From: Adiantum capillus-veneris
Lineage: Eukaryota > Streptophyta > Polypodiopsida > Polypodiales > Pteridaceae
Length of the DNA: 64,000 nucleotides
Assembly: GCA_014529385.2 (NCBI GenBank)
Contig: CM043953.1
Span: 95,444,842 to 95,508,841, forward strand
Direction of reading: 5' to 3'
Position 1 is the stretch's first letter, and the number at the start of each line of letters is the position of its first letter. Shown in pieces: positions 13,460 to 24,708 of this stretch. A program made the translations under genes and the position numbers. The notes beneath the pieces were generated by a model. It saw only the letters and a list, made by a program, of their open reading frames with translations. It was not told the DNA's origin and searched no databases.

Positions 13460-14199
13460 TGTTAGGAAATATGACGTAGCTAAATAGATATTTGAGTAGA
13501 TTACTTAATGGAGAGAGAGATATTTCACACACAAGAGATTATAGAGTAGAGAGAGAGAGATTACACACGATATACGTGGTTCACCCAATGTGGGCTACGT
13601 CCACGGGAAAGCAGCCACTCAATGGCTTTAGTACTTCAAAACAAGAAGTAGTTTACAAAGGGATTATACCCTTAATAGAGCTCCTGCCTTGCTTCACTCT
13701 CACCACCTCACACTCACCTTGTTGCATCAACTTCACACTATCAAATGTGTGTAGAAATGCCCTCCTTTTATAGGCCAAAAGGGCTGCCCTCTCTCATGAG
13801 AGGCAGCCATGTGTAGCCGCCCTTGTGTAGATAAGTCCAAATCGGACCCTCTAATCCGCCCATGTGTGGCCGCCCTTGAGAAGACAAGTCCGTCTTTGAA
13901 TTCGGCCACCGCCCATTGACTTCCGACCACCGGCCATCGGCCATCGGCCAACCGGCCAGTCGTTTTCCAATTACTTTCCGACCGCCGTCCGGCCATAATA
14001 TTTCGGCGAAAAGGAATATTCCGGCTAAAGTTGCCCCTAATTTTTGGCTGTGAAAATTTTGGTTTCCGACGAGTGATTTTGATTTCCGGCAAGTGATTTT
14101 CCTTCACGCATGATGGCTTCTCCTCATAATGGGGGCCTTACAAATGTGCGCTTTTACCACAAAAAATTACAACGGGTAAATCAGGCTCCATACTTAACA
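13460..14199 (-). repeat. Copia-2 3' LTR
   Basis: This 740-bp repeat (TGTTAGG to TTAACA on the plus strand) matches 18423-19257 apart from an approximately 80-95-bp tandem duplication present only in the latter and scattered substitutions. The minus-strand polypurine tract adjoins it at 14200. Confidence 0.93.
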
Positions 14200-14214
14200 A
14201 TCTCCCACTTGGAG
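14200..14214 (-). promoter_or_regulatory. Copia-2 polypurine tract
   Basis: Read on the minus strand the sequence is CCAAGTGGGAGAT directly upstream of the 3' LTR, the usual copia plus-strand primer. Confidence 0.8.
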
Positions 14215-14265
14215 ACTGATCTCCAAACCAAACTTGTGACTGCTTTCCATCCTGGCTTCTTATCC

Positions 14266-14980
14266 TTAAATGCCGATTGAAGATGAGCAAAAGCTCAACT
14301 TCTCCTTGTTGACCACCTTTGTAAACATGTCTGCAGGATTTTCACTTGTATGCACCTTTCCTAGCTTTAGTTGTCCCTCTTCCAAAAGAGTGCGTATGAA
14401 GTGATATCTCACCTCAATGTGCTTTGTCCTTGAATGAAAGGTTGAGCTCTTTGCAAGATGGATAGCGCTTTGGCTATCATTGTACAAGACACAATTGTCT
14501 TGTTTGAATCCAAGCTCTTCTAAGAATCCAATTGTCTTGCTTCCGTGGTAGAAAGTGAGACCACTTTCTGCAGCTTTGACGCCCAGATTACTGTTGTGCC
14601 TCCAACCATGAACACATAGCCAGTAGTTCTCCTTCGAGTATCTTTGTCACCTGCATATCTGCATCAGCATACCCTTGTAGAAAAATATCAATTACTCCAA
14701 AATACAAAGCATTTGTTGTTTTCCCTTTCAGATACATAAGTATCCACTTCACAGCTTTCCAGTGTCCTTTACCTGGGTTGTCCATGAACCTACTCACATT
14801 TCCCACTGCATGTGCAATATCTGGCCTTGTCCAGACCATAGCATACATTAGAGGACCTACAGCTACAGCATATGGAACTTTAGACATATAGCCTATCTCC
14901 TCTTGTGTCTTTGGACACATATCCTTCGTTAGTTTAAAGTGACCAGCCAAAGGTGTAGAAACTGGTTTTGCATTTTGCAT
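14266..14980 (-). pseudogene. Copia-2 RNase H and RT C-terminal part
   Basis: The block 14588-14980 encodes KPVSTPLAGHFKL, VGPLMYAMVWTRPDIAHAVG and HWKAVKWILMYLKG, the RT-to-RNase H connection, and ends in a truncated RNase H start ([12 protein letters not shown]). The block 14266-14487 resumes with YNDSQSAIHLAKSSTFHSRTKHIEVRYHFI and the C-terminal NPADMFTK. A part of RNase H between them has been lost or scrambled, removing the usual SKLQ and EAEY segment. This is a broken coding region. Confidence 0.9.
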
Positions 14981-15016
14981 TGCAAACCTTTCTAGTACCT
15001 TCTTGATATAATCCTC

Positions 15017-15748
15017 TCAAGATAGCTTTATTTTCCTCTTCGTCCTGTCCCTTGATATTTTCATACCAATTATCCTCTTTGCAACACCTAAATCTTTCAT
15101 TGAAAAAGATTTAGAAAGCTCATCTTTTAGGTCTTTGATGTCCTGCATGTTAGCACTTGCAATCAACATATCATCAACATACAACATTAGGATGATGAAT
15201 TTCCCATCTCCCAAATTCTTCTTGTAGACACAGTGATCCGAGTTGCATCTTGTGAATCCATGATCCAACATCCATCGATCAAACTTCAAGTACCATTGTC
15301 TTAATGCTTATTTTAAACCATACAAGCTCTTCTTTAATCTGCAAACCATTTTCTCCTTACCTTTTACTTCATACCCCTTTGGTTGAAGCATATAGATTTC
15401 CTCCTCTAAGTCATCGTGAGGGAATGTCGTATTTACATCCATTTTCTCAAGATTTAAATCATGAGCATCCACAAGGCCTAAGACAAGCCTAATTGAGTTC
15501 ATTTTTACAACAGGAGAAAATATTTCATTGAAGTCAATACGTTTCTTTTGAGAAACCCCTTTTACCATAAGCCTAGACTTGTACCTTTTCTTCCCACCAT
15601 CTTCTTCCTTCACCTTGTACACCCATTTGTTTTGAAGTGCCCGCTTCCCTTTAGGCAACTCAACCAACTCCCATGTTTGGTTGCGATGTAGTGAGTCCAT
15701 CTCCACTTGCATGCTCTTCGTCCATTCTTCTTTGGATTCATGTTGCAT
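15017..15748 (-). pseudogene. Copia-2 reverse transcriptase
   Basis: The N-terminal block (15308-15748) carries EEWTKSMQVEMDSLHRNQTW, LQNKWVYKVKEE, LMVKGVSQKKRIDFNEIFSP and KMDVNTTFPHDDLEEEIYM, and ends at KKSLYGLK followed by a stop. The second block (15017-15289) carries the catalytic LMLYVDDMLI with YVDD intact and MKDLGVAKRIIGMKI. Only a stop and a shift near 15300 separate the blocks. In the motif usually reading AFLHGDL, Copia-2 has TFPHDDL, so the conserved Gly is lost. Confidence 0.92.
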
Positions 15749-15760
15749 AGCTTCTTCGTA

Positions 15761-16592
15761 TCATTCTGACTCTCCAAAATAAGAGATCAAGAGATGGTTG
15801 AAGGAAGGAACAAACCTTTCTGGAGGTCTACTTGCTCTTGTGGATCTTTGGGGAATAGGTTGAGGCTCCTCATTTGGTTGACGTTGTTGCACATTGTCAC
15901 CATTTGCACTCCTTGAGTCTTCACCATCCTCCAGCTCCATGTACTCATCACCTGTTTCTTTTGTTTGTTTTCTTTTCAAGTAATCTTTGTACACATTTTG
16001 TTCGTTAAAAATTAATCCCTACTCCTTAGAATTTTACCATCTTCAGGATTCCATAGGCGATACCCAAAGTCACCTTCTCCATAGCCAATGAAGAAACACT
16101 TTTTGGACTTTGCATCTAGCTTTGATCTTAGGCTTCTATCTATGTGCATGAAAGCCTCAAACCCAAACACTTTGAGAAATGCATAATTCACCGGTTTACA
16201 TGTCCATGCCTCTTCGGAACTCCCTCATCCAATGCCGTTGAGGGTGACCGATTGATTAAGTACACAGACGTACTTACAGCTTCCGCCCAAAGCTCAAGCG
16301 GTAGGCCTACATGTAGCCGCATGCTTCGTGCTCGCTCCATGATTGTCCTATTCATCCTTTCAAAAATTCCATTTTGTTGAGCTGTCCTTGGGGTTTTTCT
16401 TTGCCTCCAAATTCCATTGCTAGCACAAAATCTTTCAAAAGCTTGGCTGCTATATTCGCCTCCATTGTCGGATTTGAGGCATTTAACCTTAGTACCTGTT
16501 TCATTCTCCACAAAGGCTTTCCACCTTTGAATTATGGAAAACGCCTCGGATTTATTCTTCATCATAAACCCATGTTTTCCTAGTCGCATCAT
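15761..16592 (-). pseudogene. Copia-2 integrase core and C-terminal linker
   Basis: The block 16188-16592 contains LKSDNGGEYSSQAF (second catalytic Asp), PRTAQQNGIFERMNRT (catalytic Glu) and LWAEAVSTSVYLINRSPS. The C-terminal linker (15761-15994) contains a charged, Gln- and Pro-rich segment ending RASRPPERFVPSFNH, the common copia linker before RT. The region between (about 15995-16187) has lost an open frame. The first catalytic Asp is in the adjacent feature in another frame. Confidence 0.9.
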
Positions 16593-16947
16593 CTATGAAT
16601 GTTACATAGTACAATGAGCCACCAAGTGATGCTGTACTTGCAGGACCCCAAATGTCAGAATGAACCAACTCAAGTTTTTGATTTTTTCTTTCATTTCCTG
16701 ATTTTTGAAATTTTACCCTCTTTTGTTTACCATAAACACAATCTTCACAAAACTCTAAGTCCACTTCTTTCAAACCTGGTAGAAGCTTCTTTGTTTGAAA
16801 GATTTGCATTCCTTTGGCACTCATATGTCCAAGCTGGTAGTGCCACACCGCACTGTCAACTTCTATAGTTGCTTCACAAGCTGATGGTTTTGTGCTAATA
16901 GTACACAAGTAAAGTGTACCGACCTTTTCTCCCTTGGCAACCACCAA
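16552..16947 (-). pseudogene. Copia-2 GAG-pre-integrase and integrase start
   Basis: The block reads VWHYQLGHMSAKGMQIF (zinc-binding His residues), FCEDCVYGKQKRVKF (CxxC), LVHSDIWGPA (first catalytic Asp) and YVTFIDDATRKTWV. A frameshift near 16570 moves the rest of the core to the overlapping block that follows. Confidence 0.92.
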
Positions 16948-18041
16948 CGATCCCTTTGAGATCTTCCATCATTTGTTTCCGAATGCAATGTTGTGACCTT
17001 CATCGTCCAATTGTCTGTAGAGATCAAGTTTTTTCGAAGAGAAGGAACATGCCTAACATCTTTAAGCTTCCATTCATTTCTGTTAGCAGTTTTGACAGAA
17101 ACTGTACCTTTGTCGACAATCTCACAAGCTTCATCATCTCCCAAGTATACATACCCAAAATTACCTTTGGTGTAATCTTGGAAATGTTGCTTGTGTTGTG
17201 TCGCATGGAATGAAGCCCCGGAATCTACTATCCAGGAATTAGACACATTGTCTAATGAGAGAATTAGAGCATCTTGCTCTACTTTACATGCCACATTGGC
17301 CTCCGATGTTTGCTTGTTGTCTTGAGACTCGGTCTCCTTCTTCTTCTTGGACCAGCAATCCTTCTGGACGTGGACCTTCTTACCGCAGTTCCAACATTCA
17401 AGAACTGACTTTGTGCGTGACTTGCTCTGTCTTGAGCGATCACGACCCTTTTGTGTCGCATGGAATGAAGCCCCGGAATCTACTATCCATGAATTAGACA
17501 CATTGTCTAATGAGAGAATTAGAGCATCTTGCTCTACTTTGCATGCCACATTGGCCTCCGATGTTTGCTTGTTGTCTTGAGACTCGGTCTCCTTCTTCTT
17601 CTTGGACCAGCAATCCTTCTGGATGTGGACCTTCTTACCGCAGTTCCAACATTCAAGAACTGACTTTGTGCGTGACTTGCTCTGTCTTGAGCGATCACGA
17701 CCCTTTTGGTTTTTGAACCTCTCCTTAGGCCTTCCTCTTGTTTCCACTGATAGTGCAGCACTTGATGATTCTCCTGTGCTTCTCCTTCGCATTTCCTCGC
17801 TTAGGAGAACACCCACAACATCATCAAATTTAAGAGTATTTGTGCCAGAGATAGAATTACTTATAGTCATCACAAGGCTGTCCCAACTATCTGATAGAGA
17901 TGATAGTATAAGGAGAGCTTGCACTTCGTCATGGAAATTGATTTTCACCAATCGAAGTTGACTTATGTTTTTGTTAAAGTCATTTAGGTGTTCTTCAACT
18001 AAACCATTCTCTGCCATCTTTAGATTGAACAAGCGCTTCAT
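16863..18041 (-). pseudogene. Copia-2 Gag C-terminal part with duplicated knuckle/protease
   Basis: A 392-codon open frame begins in the Gag core (MKRLFNLKMAENGLVEEHL) and reaches a basic linker, then the CCHC knuckle CWNCGKKVHIQKDC and the protease site WIVDSGASFHATQ. The whole 85-residue segment is then repeated in frame: a second knuckle, CWNCGKKVHVQKDC, and a second WIVDSGASFHATQ, followed by the rest of protease to VRHVPSLRKNLIST. Both knuckles have all four zinc ligands and both protease sites have the catalytic Asp. Downstream of about residue 345 the frame drifts. The protein would be Gag plus protease with a doubled RNA-binding/protease-start module. Confidence 0.93.
17196..17705 (-). 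repeat. 255-bp in-frame tandem duplication
   Basis: Copies at 17196-17450 and 17451-17705 differ at only about three positions (near 17232, 17289 and 17370 in the left copy). The period is exactly 85 codons, so the frame is kept. The unit runs from the basic linker (KGRDRSRQSKSRTKS) through the knuckle to the protease DSGA motif. Confidence 0.97.
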
Positions 18042-18349
18042 AAGAAATACCTTATTGATGCCGATGGTTTCTCGTAGAAGTCGTCAAGTGACTTCATGAA
18101 GTCCTCCGTGGTCTTCATCTCCGAAACGTTGAAGGCCACCATTGACGCCAAGCTTAACCGGATTGTTCCTAGTGCCTTTTGATCAAGGACAATCCATGCT
18201 TCAGCTGCCGTTGTTGCGGGCTTCTTCGCAAGACCGCCTAGTGGAAAATAGAGGTCCTTCTGGTAGAGATAGTCTTCAATCTACATCTTCCAATGTTGGT
18301 AGTTTTTGCCGTTGAACCTCTCAATCTTGAGCTTCCCTTCCTCTGCCAT
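18042..18349 (-). pseudogene. gag: Copia-2 gag 5' part
   Basis: The minus-strand ATG at 18349-18347 opens MAEEGKLKIERFNGKNYQ and HWKM, the usual copia Gag start, and reaches a TAG at codon 23 (18283-18281). The sequence beyond it still reads as Gag (IEDYLYQKDLYFPLGG) but is shifted before joining the open frame at 18041. Early termination would prevent Gag synthesis from this copy. Confidence 0.85.
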
Positions 18350-18408
18350 AATTCCCACTCAATTCAAGGAATCCTTTCCTTGAGATAATTTAGCTACGAG
18401 CAAACCTT

Positions 18409-18420
18409 GCTCTGATACCA
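18409..18420 (-). promoter_or_regulatory. Copia-2 primer-binding site
   Basis: The minus strand reads TGGTATCAGAGC two bases from the 5' LTR boundary, matching initiator-Met tRNA. Confidence 0.92.
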
Positions 18421-18422
18421 GT

Positions 18423-19257
18423 TGTTAGGAAATATGAAGTAGCTAAACAGATATTTGAGTAGATTACTTAATGGAGAGAGATAGATTTCACACACAAGAG
18501 ATTATAGAGTAGAGAGAGAGAGCACACGATATACGTGGTTCACCCAATGTGGGCTACGTCCACGGGAAAGAGAGAGAGATCATAGAGTAGAGAGAGAGAG
18601 AGTACACATGATATACGTGGTTCACCAAATGTGGGCTACGTCCACGGGAAAGCAGCCACTCAATGGCTTTAGTACTTCAAAAGTAGTTTACAAAGGGATT
18701 ATACCCTTAATAGAGCTCCTGCCTTGCTTCAATCTCACCACCTCACAATCACCTTGTTGCATCAACTTCACACTATCAAATGTGTGTAGAAATGGCCTCC
18801 TTTTATAGGCCAAAAGGGCTGCCCTCTCTCATGAGAGGCAGCCATGTGTAGCCGCCCTTGTGTAGATAAGTCCAAATCGGACCCTCCAATCCGCCCATGT
18901 GTGGCCGCCCTTGAGAAGACAAGTCCGCTTTTGAATTTGGCCACCGGTCACCGCCCATTGACTGCTAACCACCGACCATTGACTATCGGTCACCGGCCAA
19001 CCGGCCAACCGACCGGTCGTTTTCTGACCACTTTCCGGCTGCCGTCTGGCCCATAATATTCCGGCGAAAAGGAATATTCCGACTACAGTTTCCCCTGATT
19101 TTTGGCTGTGAAAATTTTTGTTTTCGACGAGTGATTTTTATTTCCAGCGAGTGATTTTCCTTCACGCACGATAGCTTCCCCTCATAATGGGGGCCTTACA
19201 AATGTGCACTTTTACCACAGAAAATTACAAGGGGTAAATCACGCTCCATACTTAACA
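18423..19257 (-). repeat. Copia-2 5' LTR with internal tandem duplication
   Basis: This 835-bp copy matches 13460-14199. It contains an extra unit: the block around 18500-18570 with CACGATATACGTGGTTCACC is repeated at about 18571-18652. Because the 3' copy has only one unit, the duplication arose after insertion or was lost from the other LTR. Confidence 0.92.
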
Positions 19258-19881
19258 CAAGTGACCTTGAAGATGTGAAGAGTCTTGGCATCCCTCAAAA
19301 CTAGTACTTATACTAACTGTTCATATTATTTAGTACAAGCTAAGAAAATAAATCTATCAACTGCTTGAACCTAAGGAATTTTGTGAATCACGGAATCATC
19401 TGTCTTTTGAGAATGGTCATGCATTGAGATTTTGTGGTCACCAATTGAAACGAGTGTAGAACTCAATTAGAAGTGTACATTTGATACTTGTTGAGGATGC
19501 AAGAAAAAACATAGGAATAAGTCTTTTACTTATGAGCTTGGAGCATTGGCCGAGGTGAACAAGGCATTGGTACACGTAGGGAAACGGTGTCTTTGCAACA
19601 GGTAGGTAAAAAACAATTGTTATGATTGAGTGGTTACAAGTTCATTTTGAGAACTAATGAACCACACAATTTTTTTGAAATGGATAAATAAAGTTAACTT
19701 TAACATTAAAAGTTTCAAACATCTGTATATGTTATTAGATGAGAAGAATCTAGATGACATCTTCAACCCTATGCAGCTAGCGATAACTTCAAGAGAATTG
19801 TGTTCATAGTAATCCCATGGTTCATGGATTATAACAAGGACATCTTTCCTCCAAATGAAAAAAGGGCACACAATGGTGTTT

Positions 19882-20155
19882 TGAAGGAAAGGGAGGATTG
19901 TACTTGATGTGCATCACAGCATATACCTCCCTCAACAACCTTGGAATTCGGTGCAACTCAAGAGGCCCCGGTGAAACCAACAACTATTGAGTCTAGTGTG
20001 CAAGTATTGTGATGATGTTGTGAAGGAAAGGGAGGATTGTGCTCGACATGCATCACAGCATATACCTCTCTCAACAACCTTGGAATTCACTGCGGCTCAA
20101 GAGACCCCGGTGAAACCAACAAATATTGAGTCTAGTGTGAAAGTATTGCAAAGAG
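19882..20155 (+). repeat. 139-bp tandem duplication with C2H2-finger-like coding
   Basis: The units start at about 19882 and 20021, with roughly 90 percent identity by eye. A plus-strand frame at 19987-20190 crosses the junction and encodes CKYCDDVVKEREDCARHASQH, an exact C-x2-C-x12-H-x3-H spacing of a classical zinc finger. The left unit lacks the N-terminal Cys pair and has a stop. No family could be named, so this may be a fragment of a zinc-finger or transposase gene or chance. Confidence 0.6.
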
Positions 20156-21090
20156 ATGAGACAACCACTACATCTCAGGTATGTAATTGATGACTATCAT
20201 ATCAACATTTAATCTTGATTTGTTATTGTGATTGAGATTCTTTAAAGTAATGGCGTAACAACTTGCACTTTTCTATGATGCAGCTTGAGTGAGTTGCAAA
20301 AGTTGAGGTACACAGTTGCATGTCTGCACAAAGAAGCACAGTAAGTTTCAGTGATTTGTTTAGTTTTTAAACGCTATCTGAACATGAAATGGGACATTTA
20401 AAGAGGTGTCATTGCATTCTTGTTTCTTCAATATCAAGAAAAAAATGTTTGAGTTGACTTCCAAGGACATAGTTGATTTCACAACAAGTCTTTAAACAAA
20501 AATAATGGATGTGTTGGACCTGCTAATAGTGACATACTCCTCATTTGATAAGTCACCCCAAGATTGAAGTAATAGATGTCTAAATGGGGGATTTGCAATC
20601 GAAGTGCATGATGGATTTTGATCATAGTGTACTTTGAATGAGACATAAATTTACAAAGTGTGATCTCTGAAATGTTTTAGGTACTAATGGTGGTCATGTT
20701 TAGATTGCAAATTATAGGCCCAATAAAATAGAAAAATCACAAATAACACTCTCTTAAACCTCATCAAGCCACATATCATCGAGAAAGGCCTTTGTCCATA
20801 TCGTGAAGTGATATCAGTAAGATTTATAGTGCATGCATCAATGTTATTCTAGCCCACCATTATTTTGATGCATGAACTATTAGATACTAAGATTTCATAA
20901 TGGATTAGTATGGATGTGTGTCAATTTGATGATTTTTCTCGGCTTGTACATGTAACGGCCAGTAAAACGCGTCTATTGGTCATTGTGTGCCCAAGTGATG
21001 ATGTTGCAATAGTGAGACATCACAAGTGTTGTTAGATGGTAGGAGGACCACACCAACATGGTAGTGTGCAAGACACCAATTTGCAAAAAG

Positions 21091-21473
21091 GAGAATAGAA
21101 TTTTCTTCTCATTGCTTGTCTCCATAATGAAGAAGGGGCAAGGACCTTTAGCCAAGGCCATTGAATTACCATGAGGGGACACTTGGTTTGATTTTCTCAA
21201 GGAGGATGACTGGTAGAACAAATAATATGGCGTGCCATTGAGAGATAAGATCAAGCATTGTGTACAAGTAGACATGTAGTTTGACAATATTTTTCTATGC
21301 ATGTTTGATTTCTAACGAGGTATGGAACACAAAGAGGGCCTTATGTGGCAACGTCTTACTTTGTACACAAATGAACAAGACATTGTTGTGCACTCCAAAG
21401 GAGATTTTGGGGCACTTTCATTGCTAGGGGGAAAATGGGTCAAATGGTTATATATTTAAAGACAATTAAGTGT
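21091..21473 (+). pseudogene. Decayed plus-strand coding remnant, unknown family
   Basis: One phase reads as protein for about 125 codons (for example FFSLLVSIMKKGQGPLAKA, DTWFDFLKEDDW, VPLRDKIKHCVQVDM and RLTLYTNEQDIVVHSKGDF) broken by five stops. Several stops could come from single C-to-T changes in Gln or Arg codons, a pattern expected of methylated dead repeats. I do not recognise the protein. Confidence 0.35.
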
Positions 21474-22076
21474 AAGCCAATACTCTTCATCACATGTTAG
21501 ACCAATAGGATTTTCATCTCAAAGAGTTACAAGAGCATGAAAAGAGGCAAGTGATTGAGTTGGCTCATGCAATGGAGGAAAGAGCATGCATAGTGTTGAA
21601 GCCAAGTATTCTAGACTTGGAACCTCTCAACCATGGCCTTGATTAAGAATGTTTATTTGAGCCCATTTACCAAAATTAATCTATGAAGTCCTTGTAAGCC
21701 CATGTGGGTGGCTTCACCTTTTTTGTAATTGAATGGAAAGTTGTTCTTGCAAGATTCGCAATGTTGTGAAATTGTTTAAATTTCCTAAATTTTCTTTGCA
21801 AAGAACAACATCACTATGCAAGTGGTAAACCAAGTACTGCACAAGATTCATTCCTTTTTCTCTCTCCTTTGCACTACATCTTTCTTGCTCCATTTGATGT
21901 ATTTGTTTTATAAGGTTTTCTGTATGTGTTTTGTTGTGCCGCTTTTGGGTCGTGATGAAAACTCTCCTACATCCTAGTTTGCATACATAACTAGTTAAAT
22001 TGATCAAAATCTAGTAGGGCTCTAGAAAGTAGGGGAGAAAGAGAAGAATAAGAAGAAGATATAGGAAGAGGAAGAG

Positions 22077-22411
22077 TGTTGACATATCAAGCTCAACATG
22101 GACGACTATTGGATGACTACCACCGACATTCATCATCACTAGTGTATTACAGTTGTACTACACCAAGTTGGTCTACCTACCAGAGTGATGGCACACTTAT
22201 CCACTCAGCTCACTCACTAGAAGTTTACACTAGACCATTGTACTAATTTCCTTTTATGCTCTATTTTCTCTTATGTTTTGTAGACCTCTTATCTTGAGTT
22301 AGTGAAGAAGGAGAAGTACAATCTTGTGCCTCCATCTTTGTGTGTGTGTGTGTGTGCACGTATGCATGCTTGCAAGATCTCAATCTCTCTCCGTCTCCCT
22401 TTCTCTTAACA
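22077..22411 (+). repeat. Copia-3 5' LTR
   Basis: The segment begins TGTTGACATATC and ends TCTTAACA, giving a TGTTRA/TTAACA short inverted terminus, and is followed at once by a PBS. It contains a (TG)n run near 22340. No full-length partner was found, so the left boundary rests on the inverted terminus only. Confidence 0.7.
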
Positions 22412-22423
22412 TGGTATCAAAGC
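22412..22423 (+). promoter_or_regulatory. Copia-3 primer-binding site
   Basis: TGGTATCAAAGC matches the initiator-Met type PBS with one difference from the other copia elements here (A for G at position nine). Confidence 0.8.
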
Positions 22424-22833
22424 TTGGTTGTGTCTGAAGAGCTTGGAGCAGCAAGTAGGAGCAACCTAGGAAGCAGTCTTGATATTCGCGGGAGCCATCG
22501 TGGAATGCTCTCCACATGAGGTGATTCCTTTTGAAGATTTTTCATCTCAGGGTTCTATTCAGTCCCTTGGAATCAAACTGTGCAACTGAATTTTCATTTC
22601 ACGCGTGCTTCATGCTCCATTTTGGAGTTAAAGTGCGTTCGCATGCAAAAATGCTAAGCTTTGAGATTGTGTAGATATGCATATTGGTGGTGCAGAAAGC
22701 AATGGTTTGGCTACAATTTACATAGATACTATTTGGCACAGTGAAATAAGTGTATGTAGGTAGATTGTGGTTACAAGTGGTAAATAACTATTTTTAGTAG
22801 GCTGCTCAGAGACTTGGTGAAGGGTTGTAAACA

Positions 22834-23722
22834 TGTTGTCCAGTAATGAAGGACTTAATCAGATTGTCAGTGAGAAGCTAGATAAGAACAACTTCCATTC
22901 TTGGAAGTTCAGAATGACCAATTTCCTTATGGGGTAATAGTTATTGGGACTACATTTATGGAGATCATGAGACATCACCACCATTACAAGAGAAAGGTGC
23001 GAGTGTTGTGCAAATAAAGACATTTAAATATTGTAATCAAGGAGCTCAAAAGGTCATGTACTTGATTTTTGTGAGTATGCAAGACACTATGATTGGGCAC
23101 ATACAAGATGCTCATACCCCTAAGGAGGTTTGGGAAACTTTGTTGTCATTGGATGCGACCAACACAAAGGCGAGGAAGATGCCTATTCATTGAATATCGA
23201 TAACATATGTGAATCACTTGCAATGATTGGTGTTATAGTCAATGATGATGATAAAGTAGAATTCTATCTACAATGTTTGGGTCCAAAATACAAACAATTC
23301 AAAACTGGTATACATCTTCGAGAGAACATTCCCTCATTTACCAATTTAGTGTCCTTATTGATTGTGGAAGAGAAAGAACTTGAGAAAGATTCCTCTACGT
23401 ACGGTGGAGACAATTATGAACACTTTCTTTTCAACAACACAGGAAGAGGTAGAAGACATGGTACAAGTCGTAGATGAGGTCAAGGAATAGGAAACAACAT
23501 AGCACAATAGCAGAATTACAATCAAGTTCAGCACATAGGTGGTTCAGGAAACTTTCGAGACAAGGGGGTCCAAGAGGTCGTGGAAATTTGCAGTGCAATA
23601 ATGTAGGTCAACACAAAAATGTAGTATGTTGGGGTTGTGGAAGACATGATCACTTTGAATGTGATGATTGTCCAAACAAGAGGAAGCAAAACAATTATGC
23701 AACCACTAGCTCAGGAATGTAG
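22834..23722 (+). pseudogene. gag: Copia-3 gag
   Basis: The ATG at 22834 opens MLSSNEGLNQIVSEKLDKNN and FHSWKFRMTNFLMG, followed by two stops. Further blocks read HIQDAHTPKEVWETLLSLDA, then FYLQCLGPKYKQFKTG and LLIVEEKELEKDSS in another frame, and finally a knuckle-like CWGCGRHDHFECDDC, where the last spacing is one residue longer than the normal CX2CX4HX4C. It is a typical but broken copia Gag. Confidence 0.85.
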
Positions 23723-23755
23723 ATGAGCCTAAAAGATTGTTTGTGGTGTAGCACA

Positions 23756-24688
23756 TGTTGAACACTGTTTTTGGGGATTCCATCGTTGCATAGCTCCAAT
23801 GACCAACAAAATTATCAATTTGGAGGGATGAGCTGCCCGGCTAGGGCATGGAAACACTCACACGATTAGTGAGCTAATCATGGCAACACAAATGGTGACT
23901 CTATGAGGTGAGCTTCTCGGCCTATGGAGGAGCTGAGCCACAATGGTTGTCCATCTCCACATCCACTTCCCTTCACCTCCAATCAACCCAATCACACACA
24001 TTAATGATTGCAAGACGCACACAACACTAATCATATTATGAAACACACTAATTGCAAGCACACACACATAGATCTATCGACATCACACTCCAATTAAACC
24101 TACATGCACACACAAGCAAGAGAGGGCAATCACACAATTTTAGAGAGGGATTAACCACTAGTTAGTTACGATCTAGCTAATCAAAGCATTATTAGCAATC
24201 ATAAGAAGCATGAGAGAGGCATAATGAAAGAGAATTAAGCATTGATTAGTGTTAATCAAGCCACATGAGCAAGGAGAAGCTAAAGGACTCCATAGCCACA
24301 CACCTCAAGAGCTCTCAACAAAGAGTGCTCTCAACAAATGAGCTTGAGAACCCTAATTTCTTTTACACACTGCCTTATATACCTAGGGTAAAAATATGCA
24401 ATGTCCGGGCGCCCAAGGCCTTTAGTGCTTCACCACTTACTGAATCTGCAACCTAGACACACTGACTAACCTGTTCTTTACAGATTGGAACTCCCATTGA
24501 GCCCGTAACACATTAAAAATATTACAATGGCTTGAAAATTTTTGGAATTTACAATACATGACCATTTTGGAAAACTGTGAAAAATGTGTAGCTCCCAGCT
24601 TTACTGCTTCTTCATGGTGATCTTTGATGTGCATTCGTAAGTCTCGTGCTTTAGCAGCTCTTGCTAACTCACATTGGCTCAGTTAACA
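23756..24688. mobile_element. Possible solo LTR inside Copia-3
   Basis: Copia-3 coding stops making sense after the Gag knuckle and resumes at the protease near 24715. The intervening 933 bp begin TGTTGAACAC and end CAGTTAACA, an LTR-like TG...CA terminus, and contain a TATATA near 24375 but no coding sequence. No 5-bp target duplication is visible (GCACA left, ACTAT right), so the boundaries and the solo-LTR interpretation are inference. Confidence 0.4.
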
Positions 24689-24708
24689 ACTATGCCTGAA
24701 AAATGTGG

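Larger units (their letters stand above)
13460..19257 (-). mobile_element. Copia-2, Ty1/copia LTR retrotransposon
   Basis: Two direct repeats starting TGTTAGGAAATATGA and ending CTTAACA bound a minus-strand internal region. The right copy, which adjoins the PBS, is the 5' LTR. Internal order on the minus strand is gag, knuckle and protease (duplicated), integrase, RT, RNase H. The 5-bp flanks (CAGTT and CAAGT) are similar but not identical, so a target-site duplication is not proven. Multiple frameshifts and a deletion in RNase H make the copy defective. It lies only 137 bp from Copia-1, in opposite orientation. Confidence 0.95.
19258..22076. other. Anonymous DNA with coding-like remnants
   Basis: No intact gene or identifiable transposon lies between Copia-2 and Copia-3. 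A 139-bp tandem duplication (19882-20155) and a decayed plus-strand frame (21091-21473) are listed separately. The rest is AT-rich and without recognised structure. Confidence 0.5.
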
